Shown here in pieces: positions 1 to 7,735 of a DNA stretch of 10,527 nt. This DNA is from Flavobacteriaceae bacterium (GTDB lineage: Bacteria > Bacteroidota > Bacteroidia > Flavobacteriales > Flavobacteriaceae). The stretch's first letter is position 1; every line of letters begins with the position of its first letter. The translations under genes were made by a program, and so were the position numbers. The notes under the pieces are model-generated. The model saw only the letters and a list, made by a program, of their open reading frames with translations, did not search any database and was not told the DNA's origin. The stretch is from NCBI GenBank assembly GCA_020435885.1, contig JAGQYU010000247.1, positions 1-10,527 on the forward strand, written 5' to 3'.

Positions 1-890
1 GGAATGAAACATTAAAAGATTATAAACTTTACCTAAAAATTGAAAGAGGGCTTTCTATAAATTCAATTGATAGCTATGCAAGAGATGTTTCTAAACTTAT
101 AAAATTTGTTGAGGAAAATGACATTGATAAAACACCTGTTAACATTTCTGATGAGTATATCCAACAATTTATATATGAAAATTCTAAAGAGTTAAATCCA
201 AGAAGTCAATCAAGGCTAATTAGCGGTATCCGTTCATTTTTTGATTATCTGATCTTCGAAAATTATAGAAAAGATAATCCAACTTCATTACTTGAAACTC
301 CAAAAATTGGGCGTAGACTACCTGATACACTCTCAATCCAAGAGATTGACAGAATTATTGCTGAAATAGACCTTAGCACACCGGAAGGAGAACGAAACAG
401 AGCTATGTTAGAAACACTCTACAGTTGCGGACTTAGAGTCTCTGAACTCATCACATTAAAAATATCCGATCTATTTTTCAACGAAGGTTTTATTCGTGTT
501 ATTGGTAAAGGTGATAAACAGCGATTTGTTCCTATCAATGAACAAACCCAAAAATATATCAATTTATACATCAATCTTATCAGAACACATTTACCCATTA
601 AAAAAGGGTTTGAAGACACTGTCTTTCTAAATAGAAACGGTAAACAGTTAACGAGGAATATGATATTCATTGTTATAAAAAATTTAGCAGAAAAAGCAGG
701 GCTTCGTAAAAATATAAGTCCACATACTTTTAGGCATTCTTTTGCAACACATCTACTGGAACGTGGTGCTGATTTACGGTCTATCCAACAAATGCTTGGC
801 CATGAAAGTATTACTACAACAGAAATCTACATGCATGTAGATAAAACTTTTTTAAGGGAAGTCATTGAAAAATACCATCCTAGAAAATAA
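1..890 (+). CDS. xerD: Site-specific tyrosine recombinase XerD (5' end cut by window edge)
   Basis: XerD acts with XerC at dif to resolve chromosome dimers at division. The reading frame is open from base 1; bases 1-2 probably finish a Trp codon, since family members begin M-x-W, so only a few residues are missing. About 295 residues are present, close to the usual ~298. The N-terminal SAM-like core-binding domain comes first (IERGLSINSIDSYARDV), then the catalytic domain. All catalytic residues are visible: Arg at 435-437 (CGLRVSEL), Lys at 507-509 (GKGDKQR), His 723-725 and Arg 732-734 (HTFRH), His 801-803 (LGHES) and the Tyr nucleophile at 828-830 (IYMHV). An internal ATG at 405 would lose the whole N-terminal domain, so it is not the start. 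The gene converges on rny. XerC and XerD are hard to separate by eye; D is preferred because the LERGADLRSIQQMLGHES stretch resembles XerD. Confidence 0.93.
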   Translation, partial: NETLKDYKLYLKIERGLSINSIDSYARDVSKLIKFVEENDIDKTPVNISDEYIQQFIYENSKELNPRSQSRLISGIRSFFDYLIFENYRKDNPTSLLETPKIGRRLPDTLSIQEIDRIIAEIDLSTPEGERNRAMLETLYSCGLRVSELITLKISDLFFNEGFIRVIGKGDKQRFVPINEQTQKYINLYINLIRTHLPIKKGFEDTVFLNRNGKQLTRNMIFIVIKNLAEKAGLRKNISPHTFRHSFATHLLERGADLRSIQQMLGHESITTTEIYMHVDKTFLREVIEKYHPRK

Positions 891-891
891 A

Positions 892-920
892 AACCCTCTT
901 TTGTAAAACAAAAAAGGGTT
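892..920 (-). terminator. Hairpin terminator between convergent xerD and rny
   Basis: AACCCT (892-897) pairs with AGGGTT (915-920), and TTTTGT (899-904) pairs with ACAAAA (908-913), with one C/A mismatch between the two stems and a 3-nt loop. Read on the minus strand the hairpin is followed by a T-rich tract (TTTTATTTT), the right polarity to end rny. On the plus strand no T-run follows, so it would end xerD less efficiently. Confidence 0.7.
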
Positions 921-948
921 CATCACAATTATTTGAATTAGTTATTTT

Positions 949-2514
949 TTACTTAGCAATATTTACGGCTCTTGTTTCTCGAATAACCGTTACTCTAACC
1001 TGACCCGGATAAGTCATATCATTCTGTATCTTTTGCGAAATATTGAATGAAAGTTCAGAAGCCTTTAAATCATCAACCTTTTCACTTTCAACAATTACAC
1101 GCAACTCTCTACCTGCTTGAATAGCATACGCTTTCTGAACACCACCAAAGCCAAATGCCACATCTTCAAGGTCTTTCAAACGTTGAATATATGAATCCAG
1201 CACTTGTCTTCTTGCACCTGGTCTAGCGCCGGAAATAGCATCACACACCTGAACGATTGGTGCTATCAAAGATTTCATTTCAATTTCATCATGGTGGGCA
1301 CCAATGGCATTACAAACATCTTCTTTTTCACCATATTTCTGAGCCCATTCCATACCTAACAGTGCGTGTGGTAATTCACTTTCGGTCTCTGGTACTTTAC
1401 CAATATCATGTAACAGACCGGCACGTTTTGCCACTTTAGGATTCAAGCCTAATTCAGCAGCCATCAAAGCACATAAATTTGCAACTTCTCTAGAGTGTTG
1501 TAATAGATTTTGTCCGTATGATGAACGATATTTCATCCTACCAACCACCTTGATCAATTCAGGGTGTAATCCATGAATACCAAGGTCAATCACAGTACGT
1601 TTACCAACTTCTATAATTTCTTGATCTATTTCTTTTTTGGTTTTAGCTACAATTTCCTCAATACGAGCCGGGTGGATTCTACCATCAGTAACTAACTTAT
1701 GTAGCGACAAACGAGCAATCTCTCTACGAACAGGGTCAAAACATGAAAGTATGATAGCTTCCGGCGTATCATCAACAATAATCTCAACGCCTGTGGCAGA
1801 TTCTAAGGCTCTAATATTTCGGCCTTCTCTACCAATAATTCTACCTTTAACATCGTCAGATTCTAAGTTGAAAACAGATACACAATTCTCAACGGTTTGT
1901 TCTACGCCAATACGTTGAATAGTATTTAAGATGATCTTTTTGGCTTCTTGTTGTGCAGTAAGCTTGGCTTCTTCCAATGTATCTTGAATGTAAGCCATAG
2001 CATCCGTTTTGGCTTCTTCTCGTAAAGATTCTATTAACTCTTTACGAGCATCTTCTGCTGAAAGACCAGAAATAACCTCCAATTGCTCAACCTGTTTTTT
2101 ATGCATTTTTTCAGCTTCCTTTTTCTTTTTATCAAGAAACTCTATTCTGAAATCATAATCGGATAATTTTTCTTCCAATGCTTTATTGAGCTTGGTATTT
2201 TTATCAATTTCCTGTGCTGCTAAAGATTCTTTATCTCTTATCCTCTTCTCAGCCTCAGCTACTTTTTTATCCCTGCTAAGGATAACTTTTTCATGTTCTG
2301 TCTTTAGTTCAATGAACTTTTCTTTAGCCTGTAATATTTTATCTTTTTTAATAGCCTCAGCATCTATTTTAGCTTCTTTTAAAATTGCTTCAGATTCTTT
2401 CTTGGCATTTTTTAAAATTAATGAAGCTTTATTTTTTTCTAGGGCTTTTGCTATTATAAAACCGATAACTAAACCTACAACGCCTAATAGTATTGGCAAT
2501 ATCAATCCTTCCAT
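949..2514 (-). CDS. rny: Ribonuclease Y (membrane-anchored endoribonuclease)
   Basis: RNase Y starts mRNA decay by endonucleolytic cuts from the inner face of the cytoplasmic membrane. The 521 residues match the usual ~520. In order: a membrane anchor (about residues 4-22, GVVGLVIGFIIA), a long charged coiled coil rich in K, E and A (about 25-200), a KH RNA-binding domain with the GxxG loop at about 224-231 (GRIIGREG), and an HD phosphohydrolase domain with the metal-binding pair His369-Asp370 (LLHDIGK) and a following AHHDE motif. The ATG at 2514 gives the expected membrane anchor directly. It sits 18 nt beyond the T-run of the structured RNA upstream, and I see no consensus promoter in that gap. 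Transcription may therefore come from read-through or from a promoter inside the RNA locus. The gene is intact with no unusual residues in the motifs. Confidence 0.97.
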   Translation of the reverse strand: MEGLILPILLGVVGLVIGFIIAKALEKNKASLILKNAKKESEAILKEAKIDAEAIKKDKILQAKEKFIELKTEHEKVILSRDKKVAEAEKRIRDKESLAAQEIDKNTKLNKALEEKLSDYDFRIEFLDKKKKEAEKMHKKQVEQLEVISGLSAEDARKELIESLREEAKTDAMAYIQDTLEEAKLTAQQEAKKIILNTIQRIGVEQTVENCVSVFNLESDDVKGRIIGREGRNIRALESATGVEIIVDDTPEAIILSCFDPVRREIARLSLHKLVTDGRIHPARIEEIVAKTKKEIDQEIIEVGKRTVIDLGIHGLHPELIKVVGRMKYRSSYGQNLLQHSREVANLCALMAAELGLNPKVAKRAGLLHDIGKVPETESELPHALLGMEWAQKYGEKEDVCNAIGAHHDEIEMKSLIAPIVQVCDAISGARPGARRQVLDSYIQRLKDLEDVAFGFGGVQKAYAIQAGRELRVIVESEKVDDLKASELSFNISQKIQNDMTYPGQVRVTVIRETRAVNIAK

Positions 2515-2532
2515 TTTTAGTTAATTTATAGT

Positions 2533-2699
2533 AAAAAAAAAGCCTACATTAAACTAGAGTTGTATAAACTCCAAGAAACAAGTTTAGGGTTAACAAACTG
2601 ATCAAGTATCCGCTCAAAGACGGCACGCTTTACTAGTTTAGACTCACCCTTTTGAATTGTATAGTGTTGAGTTTATCAAACAAATAATTAATGTAGGCA
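2533..2699 (-). ncRNA. ssrS: Probable 6S RNA (6S-Flavo type) between zapA and rny
   Basis: 6S RNA mimics an open promoter and binds the housekeeping RNA polymerase. The closing stem is a perfect 11-bp pairing, 2688-2698 with 2542-2552. After a symmetrical 11/11 internal loop comes an 8-bp stem (2669-2676 with 2564-2571), then a large, mostly single-stranded central bubble. Terminal stems follow (2646-2650 with 2586-2590; 2635-2639 with 2595-2599) under an apical region. The 3' side of the closing stem runs straight into nine T residues (2541-2533), which looks like an intrinsic end. A long rod with a central bubble is the 6S hallmark, and a place just downstream of zapA is also known for enterobacterial ssrS. 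The family assignment rests on shape and context, not on an alignment. The alternative is a structured 5' leader of rny. Confidence 0.72.
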
Positions 2700-2704
2700 G
2701 TATT

Positions 2705-2710
2705 ATTATA
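2705..2710 (-). promoter_or_regulatory. ssrS: Possible -10/-7 box for the structured RNA
   Basis: On the minus strand TATAAT stands at 2710-2705, about 6-7 nt before the first paired base of the RNA (2698), which would place transcription start near 2699. It is not the flavobacterial TAnnTTTG form, and no clear TTG was seen at the matching upstream distance. It is reported as weak. Confidence 0.28.
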
Positions 2711-2724
2711 TTTTAAAGAACTTA

Positions 2725-3015
2725 TTATAAATGAGCGTCTAGCACTGCATTTAATTGTTTTAATTTACTTTCTATCTTCTCAGAATCCTGTACGTTATAA
2801 ATACTTCTAACCTCTTGTAAAGATGCAAATTGTAAGGCGCACATTGCCAGCACATCTTGCTTGTCTCTTACCTCATAATTTTCCTCAAATTTTTTAATGA
2901 GGTCATTTATCTTCTTTACGGCTTTACGTACACCTTCTTCTTCACCTTCGCTTTTTATAGTCAACGGATAAACCCTGTCTCCAATCGTTACTTTTATTCT
3001 TAACTTATCTTCCAT
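2725..3015 (-). CDS. zapA: Cell division protein ZapA
   Basis: ZapA is a small cytoplasmic protein that binds FtsZ and bundles its filaments at the division site. The 96 residues show the family pattern: an N-terminal beta-rich part with the ZapA start signature (KVTIGDRVYPLTIKSEGEE), then VRKAVKKINDLIKKFEE, then a long C-terminal helix used for dimer and tetramer formation (QDVLAMCALQFASLQEVRSI onward). The length matches the usual ~90-110. The start at 3015 is an ATG lying 9 nt after the stop of the upstream coiled-coil gene, so the two are almost certainly cotranscribed. A probable 6S RNA follows. No Shine-Dalgarno site is visible, as is common in this phylum. Confidence 0.92.
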   Translation of the reverse strand: MEDKLRIKVTIGDRVYPLTIKSEGEEEGVRKAVKKINDLIKKFEENYEVRDKQDVLAMCALQFASLQEVRSIYNVQDSEKIESKLKQLNAVLDAHL

Positions 3016-3024
3016 CTGCAGAGC

Positions 3025-3315
3025 CTATTCACTTAACTGTATTATACATCTATCGATCTCTCGAATTAAAGTATTTATTTTAAGCTTTGTAACATGTTTA
3101 TCTTCTTTGCTGCCTACTATTGCATTTGCAACTTTTAATGATTCATACTTATCTTCAATAGCTCCAACAGTTTCTTTTTGTTTTGTCAACTCCTCTGCCA
3201 GTCTTTCACTTTTTTCCAACAACTGTTGATTTTCTATTTGTAATAATTCGTATTTAGAAAGTAGTTTCTCTAACTTAGTTTGCAGAGAATCAATTATTTC
3301 CAATACGTTGCTCAT
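3025..3315 (-). CDS. Small coiled-coil protein, zapA operon partner (possible ZapB-like role)
   Basis: This 96-residue soluble protein has no signal peptide and no membrane segment. Residues about 1-65 are a nearly uninterrupted coiled coil with heptad-spaced leucines and isoleucines (LEIIDSLQTKLEKLLSKYELLQ onward), rich in E, K and Q. The C-terminal third (LKINTLIREIDRCIIQLSE) is a second amphipathic helix ending at the stop. It is first in the operon and 9 nt ahead of zapA. In gammaproteobacteria ZapA partners with ZapB, another short pure coiled coil, so a division role is an inference from size, fold and context. It is not a recognisable ZapB by sequence. Genes like this are usually labelled hypothetical. 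Confidence 0.85.
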   Translation of the reverse strand: MSNVLEIIDSLQTKLEKLLSKYELLQIENQQLLEKSERLAEELTKQKETVGAIEDKYESLKVANAIVGSKEDKHVTKLKINTLIREIDRCIIQLSE

Positions 3316-3343
3316 TAATTACAAAGATTATAAACATCATCAA

Positions 3344-3374
3344 CAAAGTTAATGTACTTGCCACAATTAAGCAA
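3344..3374 (-). promoter_or_regulatory. Sigma-A promoter of the coiled-coil/zapA operon
   Basis: On the minus strand a TTG (3374-3372) and a perfect TAnnTTTG element, TAACTTTG (3351-3344), are separated by 20 nt. This is the known Bacteroidota housekeeping promoter layout. The -7 element ends about 28 nt before the ATG at 3315. A second, imperfect candidate (TAATCTTTG, one base too long) lies closer, around 3322-3330. Confidence 0.6.
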
Positions 3375-3463
3375 CAGTTTTAAGTAATAATATCAAAAAA
3401 TAATCACAACTATTTGAAAAATAACAGCTTATCAAATTATTTTTTAATTCAATTTCTTATCTG

Positions 3464-3471
3464 TAATTTAG
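3464..3471 (+). promoter_or_regulatory. Weak -7 element candidate for the M23 peptidase operon
   Basis: TAATTTAG differs at one position from the TAnnTTTG -7 consensus and ends 9 nt before the ATG at 3481. There is only a T-run and no TTG at the expected -33 distance. It would give a leader of a few bases at most. The rest of the 3316-3480 gap is AT-rich, with no other structure that I could see. Confidence 0.3.
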
Positions 3472-3480
3472 CGCATCGAT

Positions 3481-5178
3481 ATGGGGAAACAACTTTTTTT
3501 ATTCGTATTTTTTTTAGGGCTGCAACTAGGGTTTTCACAACAAAAATACCCTACGGATGATTTTATAAATCCGCTTGATATTCCGCTGATTCTTTCCGGA
3601 AATTTTGGCGAATTGCGTAGCAATCATTTCCACGGAGGGTTGGATATTAAAACACAACAAAGACAAGGGCTTAATGTACTTTCGGCCGCAGGTGGCTATG
3701 TTTCCAGAATAAAAGTATCGCATTGGGGATACGGCAAGGCCTTATATATAACTCACCCTAACGGTTATACAACTGTATATGGGCATTTAAAAAAGTTTGC
3801 TCCAAAAATTGAGGAATATGTAAAAAAGCACCAATACGAAAAAGAAAGTTTTACCATTGAACTTTTTCCGAAAGCCTCAGAACTAATAGTTTCTAAAGGT
3901 GAAATTGTTGCCCTTAGCGGAAATACCGGTGGTTCTGGTGGGCCCCACCTTCATTTTGAAGTGAGAGATGCAGCCTCAAAACCCATAAATCCATTATTTT
4001 TTGGTTACAAGATTGCAGATAAAAGAGCTCCCGAAATTAGGGCTGCCGTTGTGTATATGTTTGGTGATTCCAGTCATGTAGATCAGTCTAATATAGAGAA
4101 AGACCTTTTCCTAAAAAAACAAGCAAACGGAGATTTAATTGCCGATAAAATTGAAGCTTTTGGCATAATTGGCATTGGCGTAAATGCTATTGACCAACAA
4201 GATGGTGCCTACAACCACAATGGGTTGTTCAGTTTAGAAATGTCTGTAAACGGAAAAAGGGTGTATTACCATTCATTAGACACCTACTCATTCAATGAAA
4301 CAAATTATATTAATGATTTTATCGATTACGAAAGATATAGCAATAAAAGACAACACATACAAAAATGTTTTGTTGAGCCAAACAATAAGCTCAGCATATA
4401 TAAAAATGTAATTGACAATGGATTTTTGGAAATAAAAGACGGATTGTCTTATACAGTAAAAATAACGGCAAAAGATTTTGAAGGGAATAGTCGTACACTA
4501 ATAATACCAATAGTTGGTAAAAAAGACCCAATCATTGTTAAAAGACCCATTAAAGAAACACCTTATTATTTAAATGCTGTTGAGTTTAATAAGCTTTCAA
4601 AAGACAATGTAACGGTTGCTTTTCCTAAAAACAGTTTTTATAAAGATTTGTATTTCGATTTTCAATACGATGGAGAAGTAGTTAAACTTCATCATGATGA
4701 TGTACCACTTCATAATAATTTTACGCTCACATTTGATGTATCCGATTATCCTGAAAGTAAACGAAAACAATTATTTATTGCTAGAAAAACTAGTAAAGGC
4801 GGGTTGAGCTACTCCTCTACCAGAAGTAAAGATGACAAAGTTTACACGTTAAGTAAAACGTTGGGAGAATATACTTTGGCTATCGATAGTATTAAACCCA
4901 AAATTGTTCCTATAAACTTTAAGGAAGGGCAATGGCTATCTAAATATTCTGAGTTAAAATTAAAGGTTTCTGACAATCTTTCCGGAATTAAATTTTATCG
5001 TGGTGAAATTGACGGAAAATGGATCTTACTGGAATACGATCCTAAAACCGGATTGCTTATCTATGATTTCAGTGATAGAAAATTGGAAGGCAACGAGCAT
5101 ACCCTAAAAGTTACAGCCATAGACAATGTAAACAATACTATTGTGTATATTGCATCGTTTTACAGAAAAGAAGAATAA
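3481..5178 (+). CDS. Secreted M23 family (LytM-type) metallopeptidase
   Basis: M23 peptidases cut peptidoglycan cross-bridges or, when degenerate, regulate amidases. This 565-residue protein has a signal peptide (about 1-19, ending GFSQ). A complete LytM domain spans about residues 35-175: zinc ligands His51 and Asp55 (HFHGGLD), a catalytic-site His102 (VYGHL), and the HxH pair His156/His158 (PHLHFEVRD). All are intact, so it should be catalytically competent. The remaining ~390 residues are beta-rich, with Ig-like stretches (VSDNLSGIKFYRGEIDGKW; HTLKVTAIDNVNNT), probably for envelope or substrate binding. It is divergent from the zapA operon, and the TonB-dependent receptor begins 23 nt after its stop, which implies one transcript. 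The exact substrate is unknown. Confidence 0.93.
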   Translation: MGKQLFLFVFFLGLQLGFSQQKYPTDDFINPLDIPLILSGNFGELRSNHFHGGLDIKTQQRQGLNVLSAAGGYVSRIKVSHWGYGKALYITHPNGYTTVYGHLKKFAPKIEEYVKKHQYEKESFTIELFPKASELIVSKGEIVALSGNTGGSGGPHLHFEVRDAASKPINPLFFGYKIADKRAPEIRAAVVYMFGDSSHVDQSNIEKDLFLKKQANGDLIADKIEAFGIIGIGVNAIDQQDGAYNHNGLFSLEMSVNGKRVYYHSLDTYSFNETNYINDFIDYERYSNKRQHIQKCFVEPNNKLSIYKNVIDNGFLEIKDGLSYTVKITAKDFEGNSRTLIIPIVGKKDPIIVKRPIKETPYYLNAVEFNKLSKDNVTVAFPKNSFYKDLYFDFQYDGEVVKLHHDDVPLHNNFTLTFDVSDYPESKRKQLFIARKTSKGGLSYSSTRSKDDKVYTLSKTLGEYTLAIDSIKPKIVPINFKEGQWLSKYSELKLKVSDNLSGIKFYRGEIDGKWILLEYDPKTGLLIYDFSDRKLEGNEHTLKVTAIDNVNNTIVYIASFYRKEE

Positions 5179-5201
5179 CAACTTTTACCAAATCTCCGGA
5201 G

Positions 5202-7658
5202 TTGAGAACCATTGCTTTCATTATTATTTTCTTAAGCTTTTTAAGCTCTTCAATTGCTCAAACCGGTATCGTAAAGGGTGTAGTAAAAGATGAAAACAAT
5301 ACACCTATAGAAGATGTAGCTATTACTTACAACGGCAAAGGCACAACCACAAACAATAAAGGAGAATATCAACTCGAAATCCCTTCAGGGCAAACTATAA
5401 CACTAACTTTCAGTCATGTAGCATACATTACTTATACTAAAAGGATAAAAGTACTAAAGAATAGAACCGTAAATTTTTCGCCAAAACTCACTACAAAAAC
5501 AGAAGTTATTGATGAAGTTGTTGTAAAAGATAAAAAAAACGAAGCCGAAGGCATTGATAAAGTTGATACTAAAACCGTTGAAATACTGCCCAGTGCTAAT
5601 CCAAGTATTGAAAGTGCATTAAAAAATATCGGTCTCGGCGTTAGTGGCAATAACGAACTCAGTACCCAATACAATGTAAGAGGTGGTAATTATGATGAAA
5701 ACCTAGTATATGTTAACGGAATTGAAGTTTACAGGCCTTTTTTAGTCCGGTCAGGGCAACAGGAAGGGCTAAGTTTTGTAAACCCAAACCTAACGTATAA
5801 TGTGAAATTTTCAGCAGGAGGATTTCAAGCTAAGTATGGTGATAAACTTTCCTCTGTATTGGATATCACTTATAAAAAACCACAACAATTCGGTTTGGCT
5901 ATAGAAGCCAGCCTGCTAGGCGGAAGTGCTACTTTTGAGAATAGTAGCTCCAATAAGAAATTCACTTCTATCATTGGTGCCCGTTACAGAAATAACAGTC
6001 TTTTTGTAAATAGTAAGGATATTGAAACCAATTTTAAGCCAAACTTTACGGATGTTCAAGCCTATCTTTCTTATCAATTTACTGAAAAACTGAATATCGA
6101 TTTTTTAGGAAATTTTTCTCTGAATAATTACAATTACACACCAATATCACGGCGTACGAATTTTGGAACAGTTGCAGAGCCACAAGCATTGATTGTTTTT
6201 TACGATGGTAAAGAAGATGATCAATATTTAACACTTTTTGGTGCTCTGAAAGGTTCCTATCAAATTAATGATGATTTTAAAGTTGACCTAATAACTTCGG
6301 TTTACAACACTCAGGAAGAAGAACATTATGATATTTTAGCTTCTTACGGTATTGGTGAGGTAAATGCTGACTTTGGCAGTGATAGTTTTGGTGAAGTGAA
6401 ATTTACACAAGGCATCGGATCTCAGTTAGACCATGCTCGTAATGATTTGGATGCGCTGATCACTAATATTCAAGCGAAAGCTACACTCAGAAAAGATCAA
6501 AATATTTTTGAATTTGGTGCTAAATATCAACTGGAAGATATTAAAGACAGGATCATAGAATGGGAAGTAATAGACTCTGCCGGATTTTCATTACGTCCTC
6601 CTCATCTACTCCCAAGAAATGATGAACCATATACACCCTATATTGGTCCTATTGTCCCTTATACAAGTGTGCGGGCTACTAACAATGTGCAGATTAATAG
6701 AGTTTCAGGGTATGCCCAATGGAGCAAAACTTCTTACATAAACAATCATCAATTTTGGTTTAATGTAGGTGTCAGAGCCCAGAATTGGACAGTAAAACCT
6801 GAAGGAGAAACTTCAAAAAATCACACAGTTATAAGCCCCAGAGTTCAATTGGCGATTAAACCCGATTGGGAAAAAGATATGCTTTTTAGGCTTTCCGGCG
6901 GATTTTATTATCAACCACCTTTTTACCGTGAGTTAAGAGATTCTCTTGGCACGGTACATCCGGAAGTTAAAGCACAACGTTCCATACATTTTGTATTGGG
7001 CAATGATTACAGTTTTAAACTATGGAACAGACCTTTTAAATTGGTTACGGAGGCTTATTACAAAGCATTAACTGATGTAAACCCTTTTACCGTTGATAAC
7101 GTTCAAATACGTTACAGAGCAAAGAACAATGCTAAAGCGTACGCTGCCGGACTTGATGCACGTATCAACGGTGAGTTTGTGCCCGGAACCGAGTCATGGT
7201 TTAGTGTTGGATACTTACAAACCAAAGAAAATATTGATGATAGAGGTTATATTTCAAGGCCTACAGATCAGCGCTTAAAATTTGCCATCCTTTTTCATGA
7301 CTATGTGCCAAAATATCCGAATTTTAAAATGTATTTGAATTTGGTCTATAATACCGGTGTGCCGGGAGGTTCTCCTTCGTATGCCGATCCGTATGTGTTC
7401 CAAAACCGCTTGAAAGACTATTTTCGTTCAGATGTTGGGCTTTGGTATGTACTGGTTGACCGAAACAAAAAACCAACCAATGATTTCCTTAAAAAATTCA
7501 AAGAGTTTTCTGTGGGTATAGAGCTTTTTAATATGTTTGATGTGCAAAACTCCATTACCAATACTTGGGTAAGAGATATTTCCTCACAACGGTCTGTAGC
7601 TATTCCAAATTATTTGTCCGGAAGAGTGTTGAACGCTAAAATTAGTGTTAAATTTTAA
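5202..7658 (+). CDS. TonB-dependent outer membrane receptor with carboxypeptidase-regulatory-like N-domain
   Basis: This is an outer membrane beta-barrel that imports an unidentified ligand using TonB energy. The start is a TTG: no in-frame ATG or GTG gives a full signal peptide, and TTG yields a good one (MRTIAFIIIFLSFLSSSIAQ, cut around residue 20). GGAG lies directly against the TTG, too close to act as a normal ribosome site. Residues about 22-105 form a CarboxypepD_reg-like domain (GVVKDENNTPIEDVAI, then TTTNNKGEYQLEI). A plug domain follows (about 115-225, with YNVRGGNYDENLVYVNGIEVY and KYGDKLSSVLDITY), then the barrel, ending in KF, a terminal Phe as expected for BAM recognition. At 818 residues it is shorter than SusC proteins, and no SusD partner follows, so a polysaccharide utilisation locus is unlikely. 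It probably shares an operon with the M23 peptidase. Confidence 0.92.
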   Translation: MRTIAFIIIFLSFLSSSIAQTGIVKGVVKDENNTPIEDVAITYNGKGTTTNNKGEYQLEIPSGQTITLTFSHVAYITYTKRIKVLKNRTVNFSPKLTTKTEVIDEVVVKDKKNEAEGIDKVDTKTVEILPSANPSIESALKNIGLGVSGNNELSTQYNVRGGNYDENLVYVNGIEVYRPFLVRSGQQEGLSFVNPNLTYNVKFSAGGFQAKYGDKLSSVLDITYKKPQQFGLAIEASLLGGSATFENSSSNKKFTSIIGARYRNNSLFVNSKDIETNFKPNFTDVQAYLSYQFTEKLNIDFLGNFSLNNYNYTPISRRTNFGTVAEPQALIVFYDGKEDDQYLTLFGALKGSYQINDDFKVDLITSVYNTQEEEHYDILASYGIGEVNADFGSDSFGEVKFTQGIGSQLDHARNDLDALITNIQAKATLRKDQNIFEFGAKYQLEDIKDRIIEWEVIDSAGFSLRPPHLLPRNDEPYTPYIGPIVPYTSVRATNNVQINRVSGYAQWSKTSYINNHQFWFNVGVRAQNWTVKPEGETSKNHTVISPRVQLAIKPDWEKDMLFRLSGGFYYQPPFYRELRDSLGTVHPEVKAQRSIHFVLGNDYSFKLWNRPFKLVTEAYYKALTDVNPFTVDNVQIRYRAKNNAKAYAAGLDARINGEFVPGTESWFSVGYLQTKENIDDRGYISRPTDQRLKFAILFHDYVPKYPNFKMYLNLVYNTGVPGGSPSYADPYVFQNRLKDYFRSDVGLWYVLVDRNKKPTNDFLKKFKEFSVGIELFNMFDVQNSITNTWVRDISSQRSVAIPNYLSGRVLNAKISVKF

Positions 7659-7687
7659 ATCTAAAATTTTAGAAATCTTCAACACTA

Positions 7688-7716
7688 TTAAACCTTTTCC
7701 TAACTTTATAGTCTAA
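7688..7716 (+). promoter_or_regulatory. ECF-type promoter of the sigma factor operon
   Basis: AAACCTTTT (7690-7698) and GTCTAA (7711-7716) are 12 nt apart. AAC-type -35 and GTC-type -10 boxes are typical of ECF sigma factors. The same two boxes with the same spacing recur before the anti-sigma gene (8281-8309), with 22 of 29 aligned bases identical. This suggests that the ECF factor drives its own operon. Start would fall near 7723, about 13 nt before the GTG. Confidence 0.62.
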
Positions 7717-7735
7717 CAGAGCAAAACCAAAACAC

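Noticed and set aside
405..890. A 161-residue recombinase fragment starting at ATG 405, as if xerD were truncated
   Set aside because: The frame is open back to base 1 and encodes the N-terminal core-binding domain; the ATG is internal.
1257..2524. Plus-strand open frames at 1257-1439, 1637-1918 and 2186-2524
   Set aside because: They are antisense shadows of rny, with no recognisable domains and skewed composition.
5202..7658. SusC-type polysaccharide utilisation receptor
   Set aside because: At 818 residues it is too short for SusC, and no SusD gene follows; an ECF operon does.
7661..7672. Palindrome CTAAAATTTTAG after the TonB receptor, as a terminator
   Set aside because: It is pure AT apart from the end pair, too weak as a stem, and no T-run follows.
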